Counted from the first letter of the stretch, positions 36,307-46,880 are shown. The stretch: DNA of 64,000 nt from Neorhizobium galegae bv. orientalis str. HAMBI 540 (GCF_000731315.1 NZ_HG938353.1:1054001-1118000); one strand, 5' to 3'. The notes: a model not told the origin generated them from the letters alone. Made by a program: numbers and translations.

Positions 36307-37530
36307 ATGGACGGTGCGGTGAACGGTCTTCAGGCACAGATGAGCACCGCCCGGCGCAGTGTCGCCTTGCTGGCCGGGGCTCAGGCAGTCCTCGGTTCGG
36401 CCCCACCTCTGGTTTTCGCGCTTGGCGGTCTCGTCGGGTACCAGTTGCTCGGCGACGACAAGTCGCTGGCGACCGCGCCGCTGACCGGCTTCAACATCGG
36501 CATGGCGGCGGGCGCCATCGCGGTTGCCATCGCATCGCGGTTCCTCGGCCGCAAGACGAGCTTCATGCTGGGCTCGGTCCTCGGAGCGCTTGGTGCCGCG
36601 ACTGCGGCGATCGCGCTCTTCCATGCCAACTTCTGGCTCTTTGCGACCGGTCTGCTTCTGATCGGCCTTTGCAACGGCTTCAGTCAGAAGATCCGCTTTG
36701 CCGCAGCCGATGCCTCGCCTTCCTTCTACAAGCCGAAGGCGATCTCCTGGATTCTCGCGGCCGGCATCGTCTCGGCGGTTCTCGGACCACAGCTTGCGAT
36801 CTGGACCAAGGACCTGCTGTCACCGGTGCTGTTCGCCGGCGCCTTCGTGGCCGTCATTCCGCTCTATCTGATCGCCCTGGTGATGCTGTCGCCGCTGAAA
36901 TTGCCGCAGTTGAGCGGCGGCCAGACTGCTTCGGTGCCTGCACGCCCGCTCGGCGAGATCGTCGTCACCCAGCGGTTCCTGACCGGCATGATCTGCGGCA
37001 TCTCCTCCTATGCGCTGATGACCTTCATGATGACCGGCGCGCCGCTTGCCATGGTGATCGGCTGCGGTTTCCCGTCGGAAATGGCCACCCTCGGCATCCA
37101 ATGGCATGTGCTCGCCATGTTCGCGCCGAGCTTTTTCACCGGCATGCTGATTTCCCGCTTCGGCGTCGAAAAGATCGTCGCCGCCGGGCTGGTGATCCTG
37201 ATGGGGTGCGCCGTGATCGCCCATATGGGCATCGAGCTCTGGAACTTCTGGGGCGCGCTGGTGCTGCTCGGCATCGGCTGGAATTTCGCCTTCATTGGCT
37301 CGACCGCGATCGTTGCCTCCAGCTACCGCCCGCATGAGGCCGACAAGGTACAGGGTTTTCACGATATCATCCTGTTCACCACCGTCGCGTTGTCCTCCTT
37401 CTCCTCGGGCAAGGTGTTCACTGCCTACGGCTGGTCGTTCATGAATCTGATCATCTGGCCGGTCACGATCGTCTGCCTCGGTCTGGTGCTGGCGCTGATG
37501 TTCAAACGCTCTTCCGTGAAATCCGCCTAG
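36307..37530 (+). CDS. MFS transporter
   Basis: A 407-residue, 12-helix protein. The open frame begins far upstream inside nusB, but MDGAVNGLQAQMSTARRSVALLAG at 36307, preceded by GGGACAAGC, is a sensible start, giving a cytoplasmic N-terminus. The loop between helices 2 and 3 (RFLGRKTSFMLGS) is the usual basic motif. Weak similarity is to YceL/NreB-type drug efflux carriers; the substrate is unknown. It lies 31 nt after nusB and could be in that operon. Confidence 0.85.
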   Translation: MDGAVNGLQAQMSTARRSVALLAGAQAVLGSAPPLVFALGGLVGYQLLGDDKSLATAPLTGFNIGMAAGAIAVAIASRFLGRKTSFMLGSVLGALGAATAAIALFHANFWLFATGLLLIGLCNGFSQKIRFAAADASPSFYKPKAISWILAAGIVSAVLGPQLAIWTKDLLSPVLFAGAFVAVIPLYLIALVMLSPLKLPQLSGGQTASVPARPLGEIVVTQRFLTGMICGISSYALMTFMMTGAPLAMVIGCGFPSEMATLGIQWHVLAMFAPSFFTGMLISRFGVEKIVAAGLVILMGCAVIAHMGIELWNFWGALVLLGIGWNFAFIGSTAIVASSYRPHEADKVQGFHDIILFTTVALSSFSSGKVFTAYGWSFMNLIIWPVTIVCLGLVLALMFKRSSVKSA

Positions 37531-37536
37531 AGTCTT

Positions 37537-37549
37537 GCCCCTTCGGGGC
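37537..37549 (+). terminator. Weak hairpin after the MFS gene
   Basis: GCCCC-TTC-GGGGC lies 7 nt after the stop and is followed only by TTGACG, so it is a stem without a proper T run. It may limit readthrough into hppA. Confidence 0.3.
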
Positions 37550-37749
37550 TTGACGCCAATTCATCTCCACCGCAATCTCCCGTCCGCGCAGGCGATCCCG
37601 GATTCCTTGGGAGGGGAGCGGTCGGCTGCGCGGGAATGCGCACTATGGAGTATTGCGGCGGACTTTGCTCATCCCGTGGATGTGCGCCGCTGCAGGGGTG
37701 CACGGCCGGAGGGTATGGACCATCCGGCGCTAAGGGAGAGGAAAAGCGA

Positions 37750-39891
37750 ATGACTGTAATTCTGGGTGTGATCGTGTGCGGGTTGCTATCGATCATTTAT
37801 GCCGTCTGGGCGACGCGTTCCGTGTTGGCTGCCGATCAGGGCAGTATCCGCATGCAGGAGATCGCCGGATATATCCGTGAGGGCGCGCAGGCCTATCTGA
37901 TGCGTCAATACATGACCATTGCCATTGTCGGCGTCGTTGTGACGATCCTTGCCTGGGTTCTGTTGTCCGGCACCGCTGCGGTCGGCTTCGTCATCGGCGC
38001 CGTGCTTTCGGGTGCCGCCGGCTTCATCGGCATGCACGTTTCGGTCCGCGCCAACGTGCGCACCGCCCAGGCTTCTTCCCAAAGCCTTGCGGCCGGTCTC
38101 GACATCGCTTTCAAATCCGGCGCCATCACCGGCATGCTGGTGGCAGGCCTCGCTCTCCTCGGCGTCTCGATTTATTATTGGATTCTGACAGCCGGCCTCG
38201 GCCATCCGACCGGCTCGCGTGAAGTCATCGACGCGCTCGTCTCGCTCGGCTTCGGCGCTTCGCTGATCTCGATCTTCGCCCGTCTCGGCGGCGGCATCTT
38301 CACCAAGGGCGCCGACGTCGGCGGCGATCTCGTCGGCAAGGTGGAAGCCGGCATTCCGGAAGACGATCCACGCAATCCGGCGACGATTGCCGATAACGTC
38401 GGCGACAACGTCGGCGACTGCGCCGGCATGGCCGCCGACCTGTTCGAAACCTATGCGGTCTCCGTCGTCGCCACCATGGTGCTTGCGGCGATCTTCTTCG
38501 CCGGCGCGCCGATCCTCGCAACCGTCATGGTCTACCCGCTGGCGATCTGCGGCGCCTGCATCATCACCTCGATCATCGGCACCTTTTTCGTCAAGCTCGG
38601 CTCCAACGGCTCGATCATGGGCGCTCTCTACAAGGGCCTCATCGTCACCGGTCTGCTGTCGATCGTCGGTCTCGCCATCGCCACTTCGATCACCATCGGC
38701 TGGGGCACGATCGGCACCGTCGCCGGCAAGCCGATCACCGGTACGAACCTCTTCATCTGCGGTCTGCTCGGTCTCGTAGTGACCGCGCTGATCGTCGTCA
38801 TCACCGAATATTACACCGGCACCAACAAGCGCCCGGTGAACTCGATCGCCCAGGCCTCGGTGACCGGTCACGGCACCAACGTCATCCAGGGCCTTGCGGT
38901 CTCGCTCGAATCGACCGCCCTTCCGGCGATCGTCATCGTCGGCGGCATCATCGCCACCTACCAGTTCGCCGGTCTGTTCGGCACCGGCATCGCCGTCACC
39001 ACCATGCTTGGCCTTGCCGGCATGATCGTGGCGCTCGACGCTTTCGGTCCGGTCACCGACAATGCCGGCGGCATCGCCGAAATGGCGCACCTGCCGCCGG
39101 AAGTGCGCAAGTCAACGGATGCGCTCGATGCGGTCGGTAACACGACCAAGGCCGTCACCAAGGGTTACGCGATCGGTTCTGCGGGCCTTGGCGCTCTGGT
39201 TCTGTTTGCCGCCTATTCCAACGACCTGCAATATTTCGCCGCCAACCCCGCCCAGTATCCATACTTCCAGGGCATCGGCGAAATCTCCTTCAGCCTCTCC
39301 AACCCTTACGTCGTTGCCGGCCTAATCTTCGGCGGCATGATCCCATACCTGTTCGGCGGCATCGCGATGACCGCCGTCGGCCGCGCTGCGGGCTCGATCG
39401 TCGAGGAAGTACGCAAGCAGTTCCGCGAAAAGCCGGGCATCATGGCGGGGACTGAAAAGCCGGACTATGGCCGCGCCGTCGACATCCTGACCCGGGCTGC
39501 GATCCGCGAGATGATCATTCCGTCGCTGCTGCCGGTTCTGGCCCCGATCGTCGTCTATTTCGGCGTTCTGCTGATCTCCGGCGGTGACAAGGCTTCTGCC
39601 TTTGCTGCCCTTGGCGCATCGCTGCTCGGCGTCATCGTCAACGGCCTGTTCGTGGCGATCTCCATGACCTCGGGCGGCGGCGCCTGGGACAATGCCAAGA
39701 AGAGCTTCGAGGATGGTTTCGTCGACAAGGACGGCACCCGCCACATGAAGGGTTCGGAAGCCCACAAGGCATCCGTTACCGGCGATACGGTCGGTGATCC
39801 CTACAAGGATACGGCGGGCCCGGCCGTCAACCCGGCGATCAAGATCACCAATATCGTGGCGCTTCTGCTGTTGGCGGTGCTTGCTGGCTGA
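37750..39891 (+). CDS. hppA: Membrane-bound proton-pumping pyrophosphatase (K+-independent type)
   Basis: Hydrolyses pyrophosphate and pumps H+. The 713-residue protein has about 16 helices. The PPi-binding motif is [22 protein letters not shown] with [11 protein letters not shown] upstream; the C-terminal [18 protein letters not shown] supplies more ligands. In [10 protein letters not shown] the Lys marks the K+-independent subclass (Ala in K+-dependent enzymes). The start at 37750 follows GAGAGG; an earlier in-frame ATG at 37636 adds a cysteine-rich stretch not expected here. A perfect terminator follows. Confidence 0.96.
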   Translation: MTVILGVIVCGLLSIIYAVWATRSVLAADQGSIRMQEIAGYIREGAQAYLMRQYMTIAIVGVVVTILAWVLLSGTAAVGFVIGAVLSGAAGFIGMHVSVRANVRTAQASSQSLAAGLDIAFKSGAITGMLVAGLALLGVSIYYWILTAGLGHPTGSREVIDALVSLGFGASLISIFARLGGGIFTKGADVGGDLVGKVEAGIPEDDPRNPATIADNVGDNVGDCAGMAADLFETYAVSVVATMVLAAIFFAGAPILATVMVYPLAICGACIITSIIGTFFVKLGSNGSIMGALYKGLIVTGLLSIVGLAIATSITIGWGTIGTVAGKPITGTNLFICGLLGLVVTALIVVITEYYTGTNKRPVNSIAQASVTGHGTNVIQGLAVSLESTALPAIVIVGGIIATYQFAGLFGTGIAVTTMLGLAGMIVALDAFGPVTDNAGGIAEMAHLPPEVRKSTDALDAVGNTTKAVTKGYAIGSAGLGALVLFAAYSNDLQYFAANPAQYPYFQGIGEISFSLSNPYVVAGLIFGGMIPYLFGGIAMTAVGRAAGSIVEEVRKQFREKPGIMAGTEKPDYGRAVDILTRAAIREMIIPSLLPVLAPIVVYFGVLLISGGDKASAFAALGASLLGVIVNGLFVAISMTSGGGAWDNAKKSFEDGFVDKDGTRHMKGSEAHKASVTGDTVGDPYKDTAGPAVNPAIKITNIVALLLLAVLAG

Positions 39892-39910
39892 TCTCTGAAC
39901 CAAGCCAGAC

Positions 39911-39946
39911 AAAAAGCCCGCGAGGAGTGATCCTCGCGGGCTTTTT
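39911..39946. terminator. Bidirectional terminator between hppA and bamE
   Basis: A 16-bp perfect stem (AAAAAGCCCGCGAGGA with its complement) around GTGA has T runs on both strands, serving both convergent genes. Confidence 0.95.
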
Positions 39947-39972
39947 GGATTTTTGTATCCGTTTTCCGGTGC

Positions 39973-40455
39973 TTACTTGCCGAAGCCGGACAGGATGCTG
40001 CGAGCTGCCGCTCCACCAGCGCTGGAACCGCCGGAAAGCAGCTGCTGCAGGAAGGTGAGGTCGCGGCCGCCGGTCGGCGTCGTGCGCGAAATCGTGTCGA
40101 ACACCTTGCCGTCCTGCATCGCATAGTTGGCGCGACGGGCGACGACGCCGTCCTTGTCGAAATAGATGGCGAGCACCGTCTGGTCGACGATCTTCGGCTT
40201 CATGAAGGCCGCGGCGCGCTCACGTTTCTGCGAGATGTAATAGAACACCTCGGTATCGAAGGTGGCCGTCGTCGAGGGCGTGCCCATCGTCAGCAGCACC
40301 TGCTCGCGGCTCGACCCGACCGGAATGAGTTCCAGCGATTTCTGGTCGACCACGTAGCCGTTATACATGGTGTCGCCGATATGCATGGACGTGCAACCCG
40401 AGACGGTGATGGATGCGACGACCATCGCCATCGCGGTTTTACTCAAGAATGTCAT
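39973..40455 (-). CDS. bamE: Outer membrane assembly lipoprotein BamE (OmlA/SmpA)
   Basis: A component of the BAM complex inserting outer-membrane proteins. The 160-residue protein has a lipoprotein signal (MTFLSKTAMAMVVASITVSGC, lipobox VSGC) and a SmpA/OmlA domain (about 38-100: LELIPVGSSREQVLLTMGTPSTTATFDTEVFYYIS). The C-terminal tail with GGSSAGGAAARSILSGFGK is an extension common in Rhizobiales. It is divergent from the bc1 chaperone gene with 257 nt between. Confidence 0.9.
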   Translation of the reverse strand: MTFLSKTAMAMVVASITVSGCTSMHIGDTMYNGYVVDQKSLELIPVGSSREQVLLTMGTPSTTATFDTEVFYYISQKRERAAAFMKPKIVDQTVLAIYFDKDGVVARRANYAMQDGKVFDTISRTTPTGGRDLTFLQQLLSGGSSAGGAAARSILSGFGK

Positions 40456-40712
40456 CTCGTATCCGAAAACCCGCTTGTTCAACGGCATCCCCCAAACTCA
40501 ACCTGCCCCTGCTGACCCTACCATTGTGGCTATTCAGGGACATAAGACCGATCCCGACCCGGATGTTAAGGCCGCGAAGATCCCACCCCGTTCGCTGATC
40601 CGGCGGAACGGCATTGCAATTCGTGCATGCTTCGGTAAACCAGCTTTCGTTTCCATGCAACATGGCCGGCGACAGGCTGGCCCATTCCTGGAGGCAAATA
40701 ACGGGAATTCAG

Positions 40713-41264
40713 ATGATCTTCGGCCTTTTCAAGAAGAAAAACCAAAACCACGCGATTGTTGACCGCCAATACTCGACCTTGACGTCGATGGCGCGTGTTC
40801 CATTCTTCTATAGCGATCTGGACGTACCGGACACGGTCATGGGCCGTTTCGAGATGCTCTCGATCGTGATGATCCTGTTCTTCAGGCGCACCGCGAAGTC
40901 CGATTCGAGCGGGCAGGAGCTGGCACAGGAGATCGTCGACGCTTTTTTCCAGGATATCGACCACTCCATCCGCGAACTCGGCATCGGCGACCAGAGCGTG
41001 CCGAAGCGCATGAAAAAGCTGGCCGGGATGTTCTATGGCCGGGTGGAGACCTATGCCGCCGCTCTCGAAGGCAAGGACGGCGAGGCGCTTGCCGCGGCCC
41101 TCATGCGGAATATCTATCCCAAGACGGAGGAGGCGCCTGGGATGCGAGGGCTGGCGGACTGGATGATCGTTGCGGAGGCGGCGCTCGCCGGCATTTCCGA
41201 GGATGAGATTTCCCGCGGGCACGCGGTTTTGCCCCTGCCGGGCCTGCTGCCGCGAGAAGAGTGA
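40713..41264 (+). CDS. Ubiquinol-cytochrome c chaperone (CBP3-like)
   Basis: A 183-residue protein related to yeast Cbp3, which helps assemble the cytochrome bc1 complex. The family signature runs PDTVMGRFEMLSIVMILFFRR, then LAQEIVDAFFQDIDHSIRELGIGDQSVPKRMKKLAGMFYGRVETYAAAL. It directly precedes yceD (6 nt), and this gene pair ahead of plsX is common in rhizobia. The start at 40713 (MIFGLFKKK) fits the family; the frame is open 33 codons further. Confidence 0.9.
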   Translation: MIFGLFKKKNQNHAIVDRQYSTLTSMARVPFFYSDLDVPDTVMGRFEMLSIVMILFFRRTAKSDSSGQELAQEIVDAFFQDIDHSIRELGIGDQSVPKRMKKLAGMFYGRVETYAAALEGKDGEALAAALMRNIYPKTEEAPGMRGLADWMIVAEAALAGISEDEISRGHAVLPLPGLLPREE

Positions 41265-41270
41265 GGTTTG

Positions 41271-41837
41271 ATGAAGAACGACAGTGGCTCAGGCGAAAAG
41301 CCCCCCTTTTCCTATCCCGTCAAAGTCGGGAATATTTCCGCCAATGCGGTGACCGTGAAGCTCGAAGCGGATGCGCGCGAGCTGGTGGGTCTCGCAAAGC
41401 TGTGGCAGGTCGTTTCGGTCGGTTCGCTGAAGGCCGAACTGCAGATCGCCCGCTGGAAGAAGGACGGGGTGCGTCTGAAGGGACGCGTCCAGGCCGATAT
41501 CGTCCAGTCCTCGGTCGTCACGCTCGAGCCGGTGGCGTCGAAGATAGACGAGCCATTCGAGCAGATCTTCGTGCCTGAAGGGTCGAAGCTCGCGCGGGTC
41601 GTCACCAGCGATACGGCGGAGATGGTGATCGATCCCGATGGTCCCGATCTTCCGGAAATGTTTGTCGGCGACACGATCGATGTCGGCGAAGTGGTGGCCG
41701 AATTCGCAGCACTTGCGATCGATCCCTATCCCCGCGAACCCGGCGTCGAGTTCGCCGATCACCTGGAAGGTGATCCGGATGAAAAGTCCGGACGCCCCAA
41801 TCCCTTTGCCGTCCTTAAGGACTGGAAAAAGGATTGA
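41271..41837 (+). CDS. YceD/DUF177 family protein
   Basis: The 188-residue protein belongs to the DUF177 (YceD) family, which in other bacteria sits next to rpmF and plays a role in 23S rRNA or ribosome metabolism. The cysteine-lacking core is visible in WKKDGVRLKGRVQADIVQSSVVTLEPVASKIDEPFEQIFVP and in GDTIDVGEVVAEFAALAIDPYPREPG. GAGG precedes the ATG. It lies between the bc1 chaperone and plsX; rpmF is absent here, as expected for alphaproteobacteria. Confidence 0.9.
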   Translation: MKNDSGSGEKPPFSYPVKVGNISANAVTVKLEADARELVGLAKLWQVVSVGSLKAELQIARWKKDGVRLKGRVQADIVQSSVVTLEPVASKIDEPFEQIFVPEGSKLARVVTSDTAEMVIDPDGPDLPEMFVGDTIDVGEVVAEFAALAIDPYPREPGVEFADHLEGDPDEKSGRPNPFAVLKDWKKD

Positions 41838-41990
41838 GGACGGGTTGTAAGCGACAGCAAAAACTATATTTTGGCCACGAATTCGCCGACACGGCCCCGC
41901 ATGAGGAGCGAAGGGCCGTTGGAGACGTGAGAACTGGCGCATGGTCCCCGGTCGGGGCGTGCGTTCGGCGAAGATAAGGATCAGGGACGC

Positions 41991-43037
41991 GTGATCAGAA
42001 TTTCTATCGATGCCATGGGCGGCGATTTTGGTCCCGAGGTCGTCATTGCCGGTGCTGCCAAGGCACTGGAACGCCACCCGGATGTGACCTTCCTCATCTA
42101 TGGCCTGAAGGTCCAGTGCGAACCGGTCTTGGCGAAATATCCAAAGCTGCGGGATAAATCCGTCTTCCACGAATGCGAACTTGCCGTCAGCATGGAGGAG
42201 AAGCCGAGTGCGGCCCTCCGGCGCGGCCGTTATGTCTCGACCATGTGGCGGTCGATCGAGGCGGTGAAACTCGGCGAGGCGGAGGTCGTGGTCTCCGCCG
42301 GCAATACCGGCGCCCTGATGGCGATGGCGAAGTTCTGTCTGCGCACCATGGCCAATATCGAACGCCCGGCGATCGCCGGCATCTGGCCGACCCTCAAGGG
42401 CGAGAGCATCGTGCTCGATATCGGCGCGACGATCGGTGCCGACGCTCAGCAACTTTTCGATTTTGCGATCATGGGCGGGGCCATGGCACGCTCCCTCTTC
42501 GAAGTGGACCGGCCGACCGTCGGGCTTCTGAACGTCGGCGTCGAAGAGGTGAAGGGCCAGGAAGAGGTCAAGGAGGCCGGGCGGCTGATCCGCGAGGCCA
42601 ATCTGCCGACGATCGCCTATCACGGTTTCGTCGAAGGTGACGACATCGGCAAGGGCACCGTCGATGTGGTGGTGACCGAAGGTTTTACCGGCAATATCGC
42701 GCTGAAGGCGGCGGAGGGCACGGCCCGGCAGATCGCCACGCTTCTGCGCGAATCGATGTCGCGCACGCTGCTGGCCAGGATCGGCTACCTTCTCGCCAAG
42801 CCCGCCTTCGATAGGCTGCGCGAGAAGATGGATCCGAACAAGGTCAATGGCGGCGTGTTCCTGGGCTTGAACGGCATCGTCATCAAGAGCCACGGCAGTG
42901 CCAATGCCGACGGTTTTGCTGCCGCGATTGATGTCGGCTATGACATGGCACGCAACGATCTCAACGCGAAGATCCGACAGGATCTTGCAATTTACCATGC
43001 CCGTCGCCAGCCCCCGGCTGGCCCCGAAGCGGCATGA
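41991..43037 (+). CDS. plsX: Phosphate acyltransferase PlsX
   Basis: Converts acyl-ACP to acyl-phosphate for phospholipid synthesis. The 348-residue protein starts at GTG ([22 protein letters not shown]) after AGGGA; the signatures [19 protein letters not shown] and [25 protein letters not shown] are clear. It precedes fabH by 20 nt, the standard alphaproteobacterial plsX-fabH lipid operon. Confidence 0.96.
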   Translation: MIRISIDAMGGDFGPEVVIAGAAKALERHPDVTFLIYGLKVQCEPVLAKYPKLRDKSVFHECELAVSMEEKPSAALRRGRYVSTMWRSIEAVKLGEAEVVVSAGNTGALMAMAKFCLRTMANIERPAIAGIWPTLKGESIVLDIGATIGADAQQLFDFAIMGGAMARSLFEVDRPTVGLLNVGVEEVKGQEEVKEAGRLIREANLPTIAYHGFVEGDDIGKGTVDVVVTEGFTGNIALKAAEGTARQIATLLRESMSRTLLARIGYLLAKPAFDRLREKMDPNKVNGGVFLGLNGIVIKSHGSANADGFAAAIDVGYDMARNDLNAKIRQDLAIYHARRQPPAGPEAA

Positions 43038-43057
43038 CGACAGGATGTGAGTTAAGA

Positions 43058-44029
43058 ATGATCCGTTCAGTGGTTCGCGGTTACGGGGCAGCGCTCCCGA
43101 AGCGGGTAGTGACCAATCGCGAGTTGGAAGACATCGTCGAGACCTCCGATGAATGGATCGTGCAGCGCACGGGCATTCGTCAGCGTTATCTCGCCGGCGA
43201 GGGCGAGACTACCGCCTCTCTCGGCGAGCAGGCGGCGCGTGCGGCGCTCGACAATGCCGGATTGACGCCAGATGACATCGATCTCGTGCTGGTCGCCACC
43301 TCGACGCCCGACAACACCTTTCCGGCAACCGCCGTCAACATCCAGAACCGGCTGGGCATGACCCACGGCTACGCCTTCGACCTGCAGGCGGTCTGCACCG
43401 GCTTCGTTTATGCGATGGCGACCGCCGATCTGCATATCCGCGGCGGCATGGCGAAGCGTGTGCTGGTGATCGGCGCCGAGACCTTTTCCCGCATTCTCGA
43501 CTGGAAGGACCGCACCACCTGCGTCCTTTTCGGCGACGGCGCCGGCGCGCTGGTGCTGGAAGCGGCGGAAGGCGAGGGGACGATCGCCGACCGCGGCGTG
43601 CTCACCGCCCATCTGCGCTCCGACGGCTCGCACAAGGACAAGCTCTACGTCGATGGTGGCCCGTCCAGCACAGGCACGGTCGGGCATCTGCGCATGGAGG
43701 GCCGCGAGGTCTTCAAACATGCGGTCGGCATGATTACGGACGTGATCGACAGCGCGTTCGCCGCGACCGGCACGACGGCAGACGATCTCGACTGGCTGGT
43801 GCCGCACCAGGCCAACCGCCGCATCATCGACGGGTCGGCGAAGAAACTCGGCATTCCTTTGGAAAAGGTCGTCGTGACGGTCGATCTGCATGGTAATACC
43901 TCGGCTGCATCGATTCCTTTGGCACTTTCGGTTGCCGCCTCAGACGGGCGCATCAAGAAGGGCGATCTGGTGATGCTCGAAGCCATGGGCGGCGGTTTTA
44001 CGTGGGGCGCATTGCTGGTCCGCTGGTAG
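43058..44029 (+). CDS. fabH: 3-oxoacyl-ACP synthase III
   Basis: Initiates fatty acid synthesis by condensing acetyl-CoA with malonyl-ACP. The 323-residue protein has the catalytic triad: Cys in [13 protein letters not shown], His in [13 protein letters not shown] and Asn in [13 protein letters not shown]. The start is [16 protein letters not shown]; an in-frame ATG 24 nt earlier overlaps the plsX end. It is likely co-transcribed with plsX. Confidence 0.96.
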   Translation: MIRSVVRGYGAALPKRVVTNRELEDIVETSDEWIVQRTGIRQRYLAGEGETTASLGEQAARAALDNAGLTPDDIDLVLVATSTPDNTFPATAVNIQNRLGMTHGYAFDLQAVCTGFVYAMATADLHIRGGMAKRVLVIGAETFSRILDWKDRTTCVLFGDGAGALVLEAAEGEGTIADRGVLTAHLRSDGSHKDKLYVDGGPSSTGTVGHLRMEGREVFKHAVGMITDVIDSAFAATGTTADDLDWLVPHQANRRIIDGSAKKLGIPLEKVVVTVDLHGNTSAASIPLALSVAASDGRIKKGDLVMLEAMGGGFTWGALLVRW

Positions 44030-44077
44030 GGCGACAATGATTGGCCGAAACGTAAATAAGCGATTGAGCACAGGTGC

Positions 44078-44106
44078 TTGACCCTCGCGCTCAAGCAAAA
44101 TACTCT
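44078..44106 (+). promoter_or_regulatory. Candidate sigma-70 promoter for ihfA
   Basis: TTGACC (44078-44083) and TACTCT (44101-44106) are 17 nt apart, 45 nt before the ihfA ATG. Confidence 0.4.
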
Positions 44107-44150
44107 CTATCGGCTTTGATAAGATCAATTTCGAAAATTGGGCGGGGATC

Positions 44151-44489
44151 ATGGCCGGCAAGACAGTAACACGCGCGGATCTGGCGGAATCGGTTTTCCG
44201 CAAGGTCGGACTTTCGCGGACAGAATCGGCCGAGCTCGTCGAGACGGTCATAGACGAAATCTGTAACGCGATCGTGCGGGGCGAGGTGGTCAAGCTTTCC
44301 TCCTTCGCGACCTTCCAGGTGCGTTCCAAGAACGAGCGGATCGGCCGCAATCCGAAGACCGGCGAGGAAGTGCCGATTTCTCCGCGTCGGGTGATGACGT
44401 TCAAGGCCTCCAATGTACTGAAGAGCCGTATCCTCAAGGCGCACACGGCGCGCAAGGCGAAACTGAAGCCGGCAAGCCCTGTCGCCTGA
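44151..44489 (+). CDS. ihfA: Integration host factor, alpha subunit
   Basis: A DNA-bending histone-like protein that with IhfB shapes promoters, origins and recombination sites. The 112-residue protein shows the IHF-alpha pattern [28 protein letters not shown] and the DNA-intercalating arm with [22 protein letters not shown]; a basic tail ([17 protein letters not shown]) follows. Its place between fabH and merR is conserved in Rhizobiales. Confidence 0.95.
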   Translation: MAGKTVTRADLAESVFRKVGLSRTESAELVETVIDEICNAIVRGEVVKLSSFATFQVRSKNERIGRNPKTGEEVPISPRRVMTFKASNVLKSRILKAHTARKAKLKPASPVA

Positions 44490-44643
44490 ACCTCCGCGAC
44501 CTTTCCGCAATCCTGTGAACATGCTTGAATCTCCCGGCTTAAGCCGTTGAGATATGTCCGATTCGGCGCATAATCCGCGCGTGAATTGGAGGCTATGAGT
44601 CTGCCCTTGGGGCATGGGCAGCCTGCCGTTTGGAGTATGACCT

Positions 44644-45177
44644 TTGGAGAAGAGCCCGGACGCCTTTCGTACGATCAGCGAGGTCGCTGACGACCTCGAC
44701 CTGCCGCAGCATGTGCTGCGCTTCTGGGAAACGCGTTTCCCGCAGATCCGGCCGATGAAACGCGGCGGCGGGCGGCGTTATTATCGTCCCGAGGACGTCG
44801 ATCTCCTGAAGGGCATCCGCCACCTGCTCTACGATCACGGTTACACCATAAAAGGCGTGCAGAAGCTTCTGAAGATGAACGGCAACAAGTTCGTCTCGGC
44901 GATCGCGTCCGGCGATCTCGCCACGATGGAAGCGATCATGGCGGCAAACAGCGAAAAGCAGGTCGACCCGAAGATCAGCACGGCCGAAGAGGATCAGATC
45001 GTCGGTCGCCCCAAGGTGAAGCCGAGCGGCCGCTTTTTCGGCTTCGGTGGCTCCAACGAGGACGACATGGAGGTGTCGATCGGCAAGTCCAGCATCGGCA
45101 AGGAGGACCGCGCCCTGTTGCAGGAGGCACTGTTCGACCTTCTGGAATGCAAGCGCCTCTTGGATCAGGTTCGCTAA
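44644..45177 (+). CDS. MerR-family transcriptional regulator
   Basis: The 177-residue protein starts at TTG, preceded by GGAG at 8 nt. The N-terminal MerR winged helix is [48 protein letters not shown]; the C-terminal half is poorly conserved and lacks metal cysteines. Genes of this type lie downstream of ihfA in most alphaproteobacteria; the target genes are not established. Confidence 0.9.
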   Translation: MEKSPDAFRTISEVADDLDLPQHVLRFWETRFPQIRPMKRGGGRRYYRPEDVDLLKGIRHLLYDHGYTIKGVQKLLKMNGNKFVSAIASGDLATMEAIMAANSEKQVDPKISTAEEDQIVGRPKVKPSGRFFGFGGSNEDDMEVSIGKSSIGKEDRALLQEALFDLLECKRLLDQVR

Positions 45178-45194
45178 TTCAACTCGCGGCAAAG

Positions 45195-45209
45195 TTAAGC
45201 AAAATTTAC
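45195..45209 (+). promoter_or_regulatory. Weak CtrA-like box upstream of the BA14K gene
   Basis: TTAA-GCAAAAT-TTAC matches the CtrA consensus with one mismatch, 69 nt before the ATG at 45278. Confidence 0.25.
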
Positions 45210-45277
45210 CATTCACCTCTGGTTCAGGAGAAATGGAGGATCATTTCTTCATAAAGGAAAATCAGAGGAGGTGAATT

Positions 45278-45730
45278 ATGAAAAAAAAGCTCGCCGTCGC
45301 CGTTCTGGCCCTGATTACGGCTTTCAGCGGCGTCGCTCCCGCCCAGGCGTTTCCGTCGATCGGCGCCCCGAGGATCGAGGCGTCTCAGGATGTCCAGCAG
45401 GTGCAGTACTGGCGCGATCGTGACAGCTGGGGAGGGCGTCGCTACTATCGCGACCGCTACGATGGCGACCGCTATTACCGCCGCCATCGCCGTGGCCCCG
45501 ATGTCGGTGCGATCATCGGAGGGCTTGCCCTTGGCGCGATCATCGGCGGCGCGCTGGCCCAGCCGCGCTATGCACCGAGATACGCACCGCGCTACTACGC
45601 GCCCCGGCGATATGTCGGCGGCAATTCGCACGTCAACTGGTGCTACGCCCGCTACCGGTCCTACAGGGCCTACGACAACACGTTCCAGCCCTATTACGGC
45701 CCGCGCCAGCAGTGCTATTCGCCCTACTGA
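45278..45730 (+). CDS. BA14K-family exported protein
   Basis: A 150-residue protein with a signal peptide ([24 protein letters not shown]), a Tyr/Arg-rich middle ([20 protein letters not shown]), a glycine-rich hydrophobic segment ([19 protein letters not shown]) and the C-terminal BA14K signature [32 protein letters not shown]. In Brucella the family is an immunoreactive, lectin-like protein linked to envelope integrity. AGGAGGTG gives a strong ribosome site. Confidence 0.9.
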   Translation: MKKKLAVAVLALITAFSGVAPAQAFPSIGAPRIEASQDVQQVQYWRDRDSWGGRRYYRDRYDGDRYYRRHRRGPDVGAIIGGLALGAIIGGALAQPRYAPRYAPRYYAPRRYVGGNSHVNWCYARYRSYRAYDNTFQPYYGPRQQCYSPY

Positions 45731-45856
45731 TATCCGTTGAACCGGATGAAAACTTCAGCCCGCTCTGCCAATCCGGTGGGGCGGGTAAATTACGTGGGGA
45801 AGTCCCGGTTCTGCGAAAAGGTTTTTGATCTGACTGAGATTTCAAGGGGATTTAAT

Positions 45857-45933
<77 letters not shown>

Positions 45934-46046
45934 ACCTGCTCAATGAGCATGTTTTCCCTAGTCGCTCCGCTTTGCCGGCGCAAGCTCAAAATCCCCTGAT
46001 CGGAAGAAAAAGAGGATGGTCGGCATAAGAACGCGTCGGTGAACAT

Positions 46047-46077
46047 AAAAGCCGCGTCCGAACTCGGGCGCGGCTTT
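46047..46077 (-). terminator. Terminator downstream of the small gene at 46112
   Basis: AAAGCCGCG and CGCGGCTTT form the stem; on the minus strand the stem ends in TTTTA. It supports transcription reaching here from 46112-46315. Confidence 0.65.
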
Positions 46078-46111
46078 CGAGGTCAACGGAGCGATCGGCC
46101 TGGGCAACAGT

Positions 46112-46315
46112 TCAGATTTCCGGGCAGCCGCGGCGGTTGGCGAAGGTGACGCGATCCGGGCCGTTGCGCGTGAACCCCTTGAGGGTGATGTTGCGGCTGG
46201 TCACGCGGGCGACCTGGGCAATCGCGAAAGCCTTCGTCGCGGGCAGCGGCACGGGCTTCACCGAGGCTGCAGCCGCGGTTAACCGCTCGGGCGGCAATTG
46301 GTTCCTGGAAGACAA
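46112..46315 (-). CDS. Small hypothetical protein, possibly a remnant
   Basis: The frame encodes 67 residues from a TTG with no convincing ribosome site. The end, IAQVARVTSRNITLKGFTRNGPDRVTFANRRGCPEI, has protein-like composition and a terminator lies 35 nt beyond the stop. The N-terminal part is Pro/Ala-rich and unconvincing, and no membrane or signal segment is visible, so the gene may be truncated. No family is recognised. Confidence 0.3.
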   Translation of the reverse strand: MSSRNQLPPERLTAAAASVKPVPLPATKAFAIAQVARVTSRNITLKGFTRNGPDRVTFANRRGCPEI

Positions 46316-46437
46316 AAATATAAGGGGATTGCAGAGGGGCTGCGGAAGATAATTTTAAATATAGAACGAAGTTACGCATGCTGGAAACTTCGGCAAGAAG
46401 GCGGGCTGAAAGATTAGCTGCGGTATCTATCTAATGA

Positions 46438-46626
46438 TTAGCGAAAACGCGGCGCCCGGCTTGCATTCATCAAGAGTTCCTGCTGGGACGCAAAGGGTCC
46501 GAGAAGTTTCAGAAGGCGGGTTTCTTCCTCGTGATCGATACGATAGCGCTTTGCGAACTCGGCAACGCTCCAGACTTTCTTCAAGCCTTTACTGTCGATA
46601 TCCTCGAGGTTCATATGCGTCGACAT
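46438..46626 (-). CDS. Small conserved hypothetical protein
   Basis: The 62-residue protein MSTHMNLEDIDSKGLKKVW continues AEFAKRYRIDHEEETRLLKLLGPFASQQELL. It is compact, helical and charged, without membrane segments; I recall similar small rhizobial proteins of unknown function. AGGGG precedes the ATG by 6 nt. Upstream, GGAAC at 46679-46683 (minus strand) with AGTT 15 nt downstream resembles an EcfG promoter with a short spacer, hinting at stress control. Confidence 0.65.
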   Translation of the reverse strand: MSTHMNLEDIDSKGLKKVWSVAEFAKRYRIDHEEETRLLKLLGPFASQQELLMNASRAPRFR

Positions 46627-46730
46627 AAGTATCCCCTTTTCTTGCTTGTTCGAACCTAAACTCGCATGGAAAATTTTGTTCCGGACAACTCTGAGCTTCT
46701 ATCGTTAATAATGTATCCTCTAATGAACCC

Positions 46731-46880
46731 TCACTTTTCTTGGACTTTAATACCATTCTGGCCGATGCTGAGCTCGACGCCTCTGGGCTTGGTTTCTTCG
46801 CGATAGACGTAAAAACCGAGGCCGACGACGGCGACAAGCAAGGCGCCGATAATGAGATAAAGATTGTTGGTGCGTGTCAT
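46731..46880 (-). CDS. Small single-pass membrane protein under a stress-type promoter
   Basis: The 49-residue protein starts MTRTNNLYLIIGALLVAVVG with one membrane helix (about 7-26) and a charged tail (REETKPRGVELSIGQNGIKVQEK). AGGGGG precedes the ATG by 6 nt. Similar tiny membrane proteins recur in rhizobial genomes, function unknown. A perfect EcfG consensus (46914-46938) lies just upstream, so it is probably in the general stress regulon. Confidence 0.75.
   Translation of the reverse strand: MTRTNNLYLIIGALLVAVVGLGFYVYREETKPRGVELSIGQNGIKVQEK

Noticed and set aside
37786..39090. Antisense frame opposite hppA, extremely Asp/Gly-rich
   Set aside because: The composition is a direct image of the Ala/Ile/Val-rich membrane helices of hppA read backwards.
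41289..42998. Long antisense frame opposite yceD-plsX
   Set aside because: Spans two unrelated genes and a gap, with composition explained by third-position G/C bias of the real genes.
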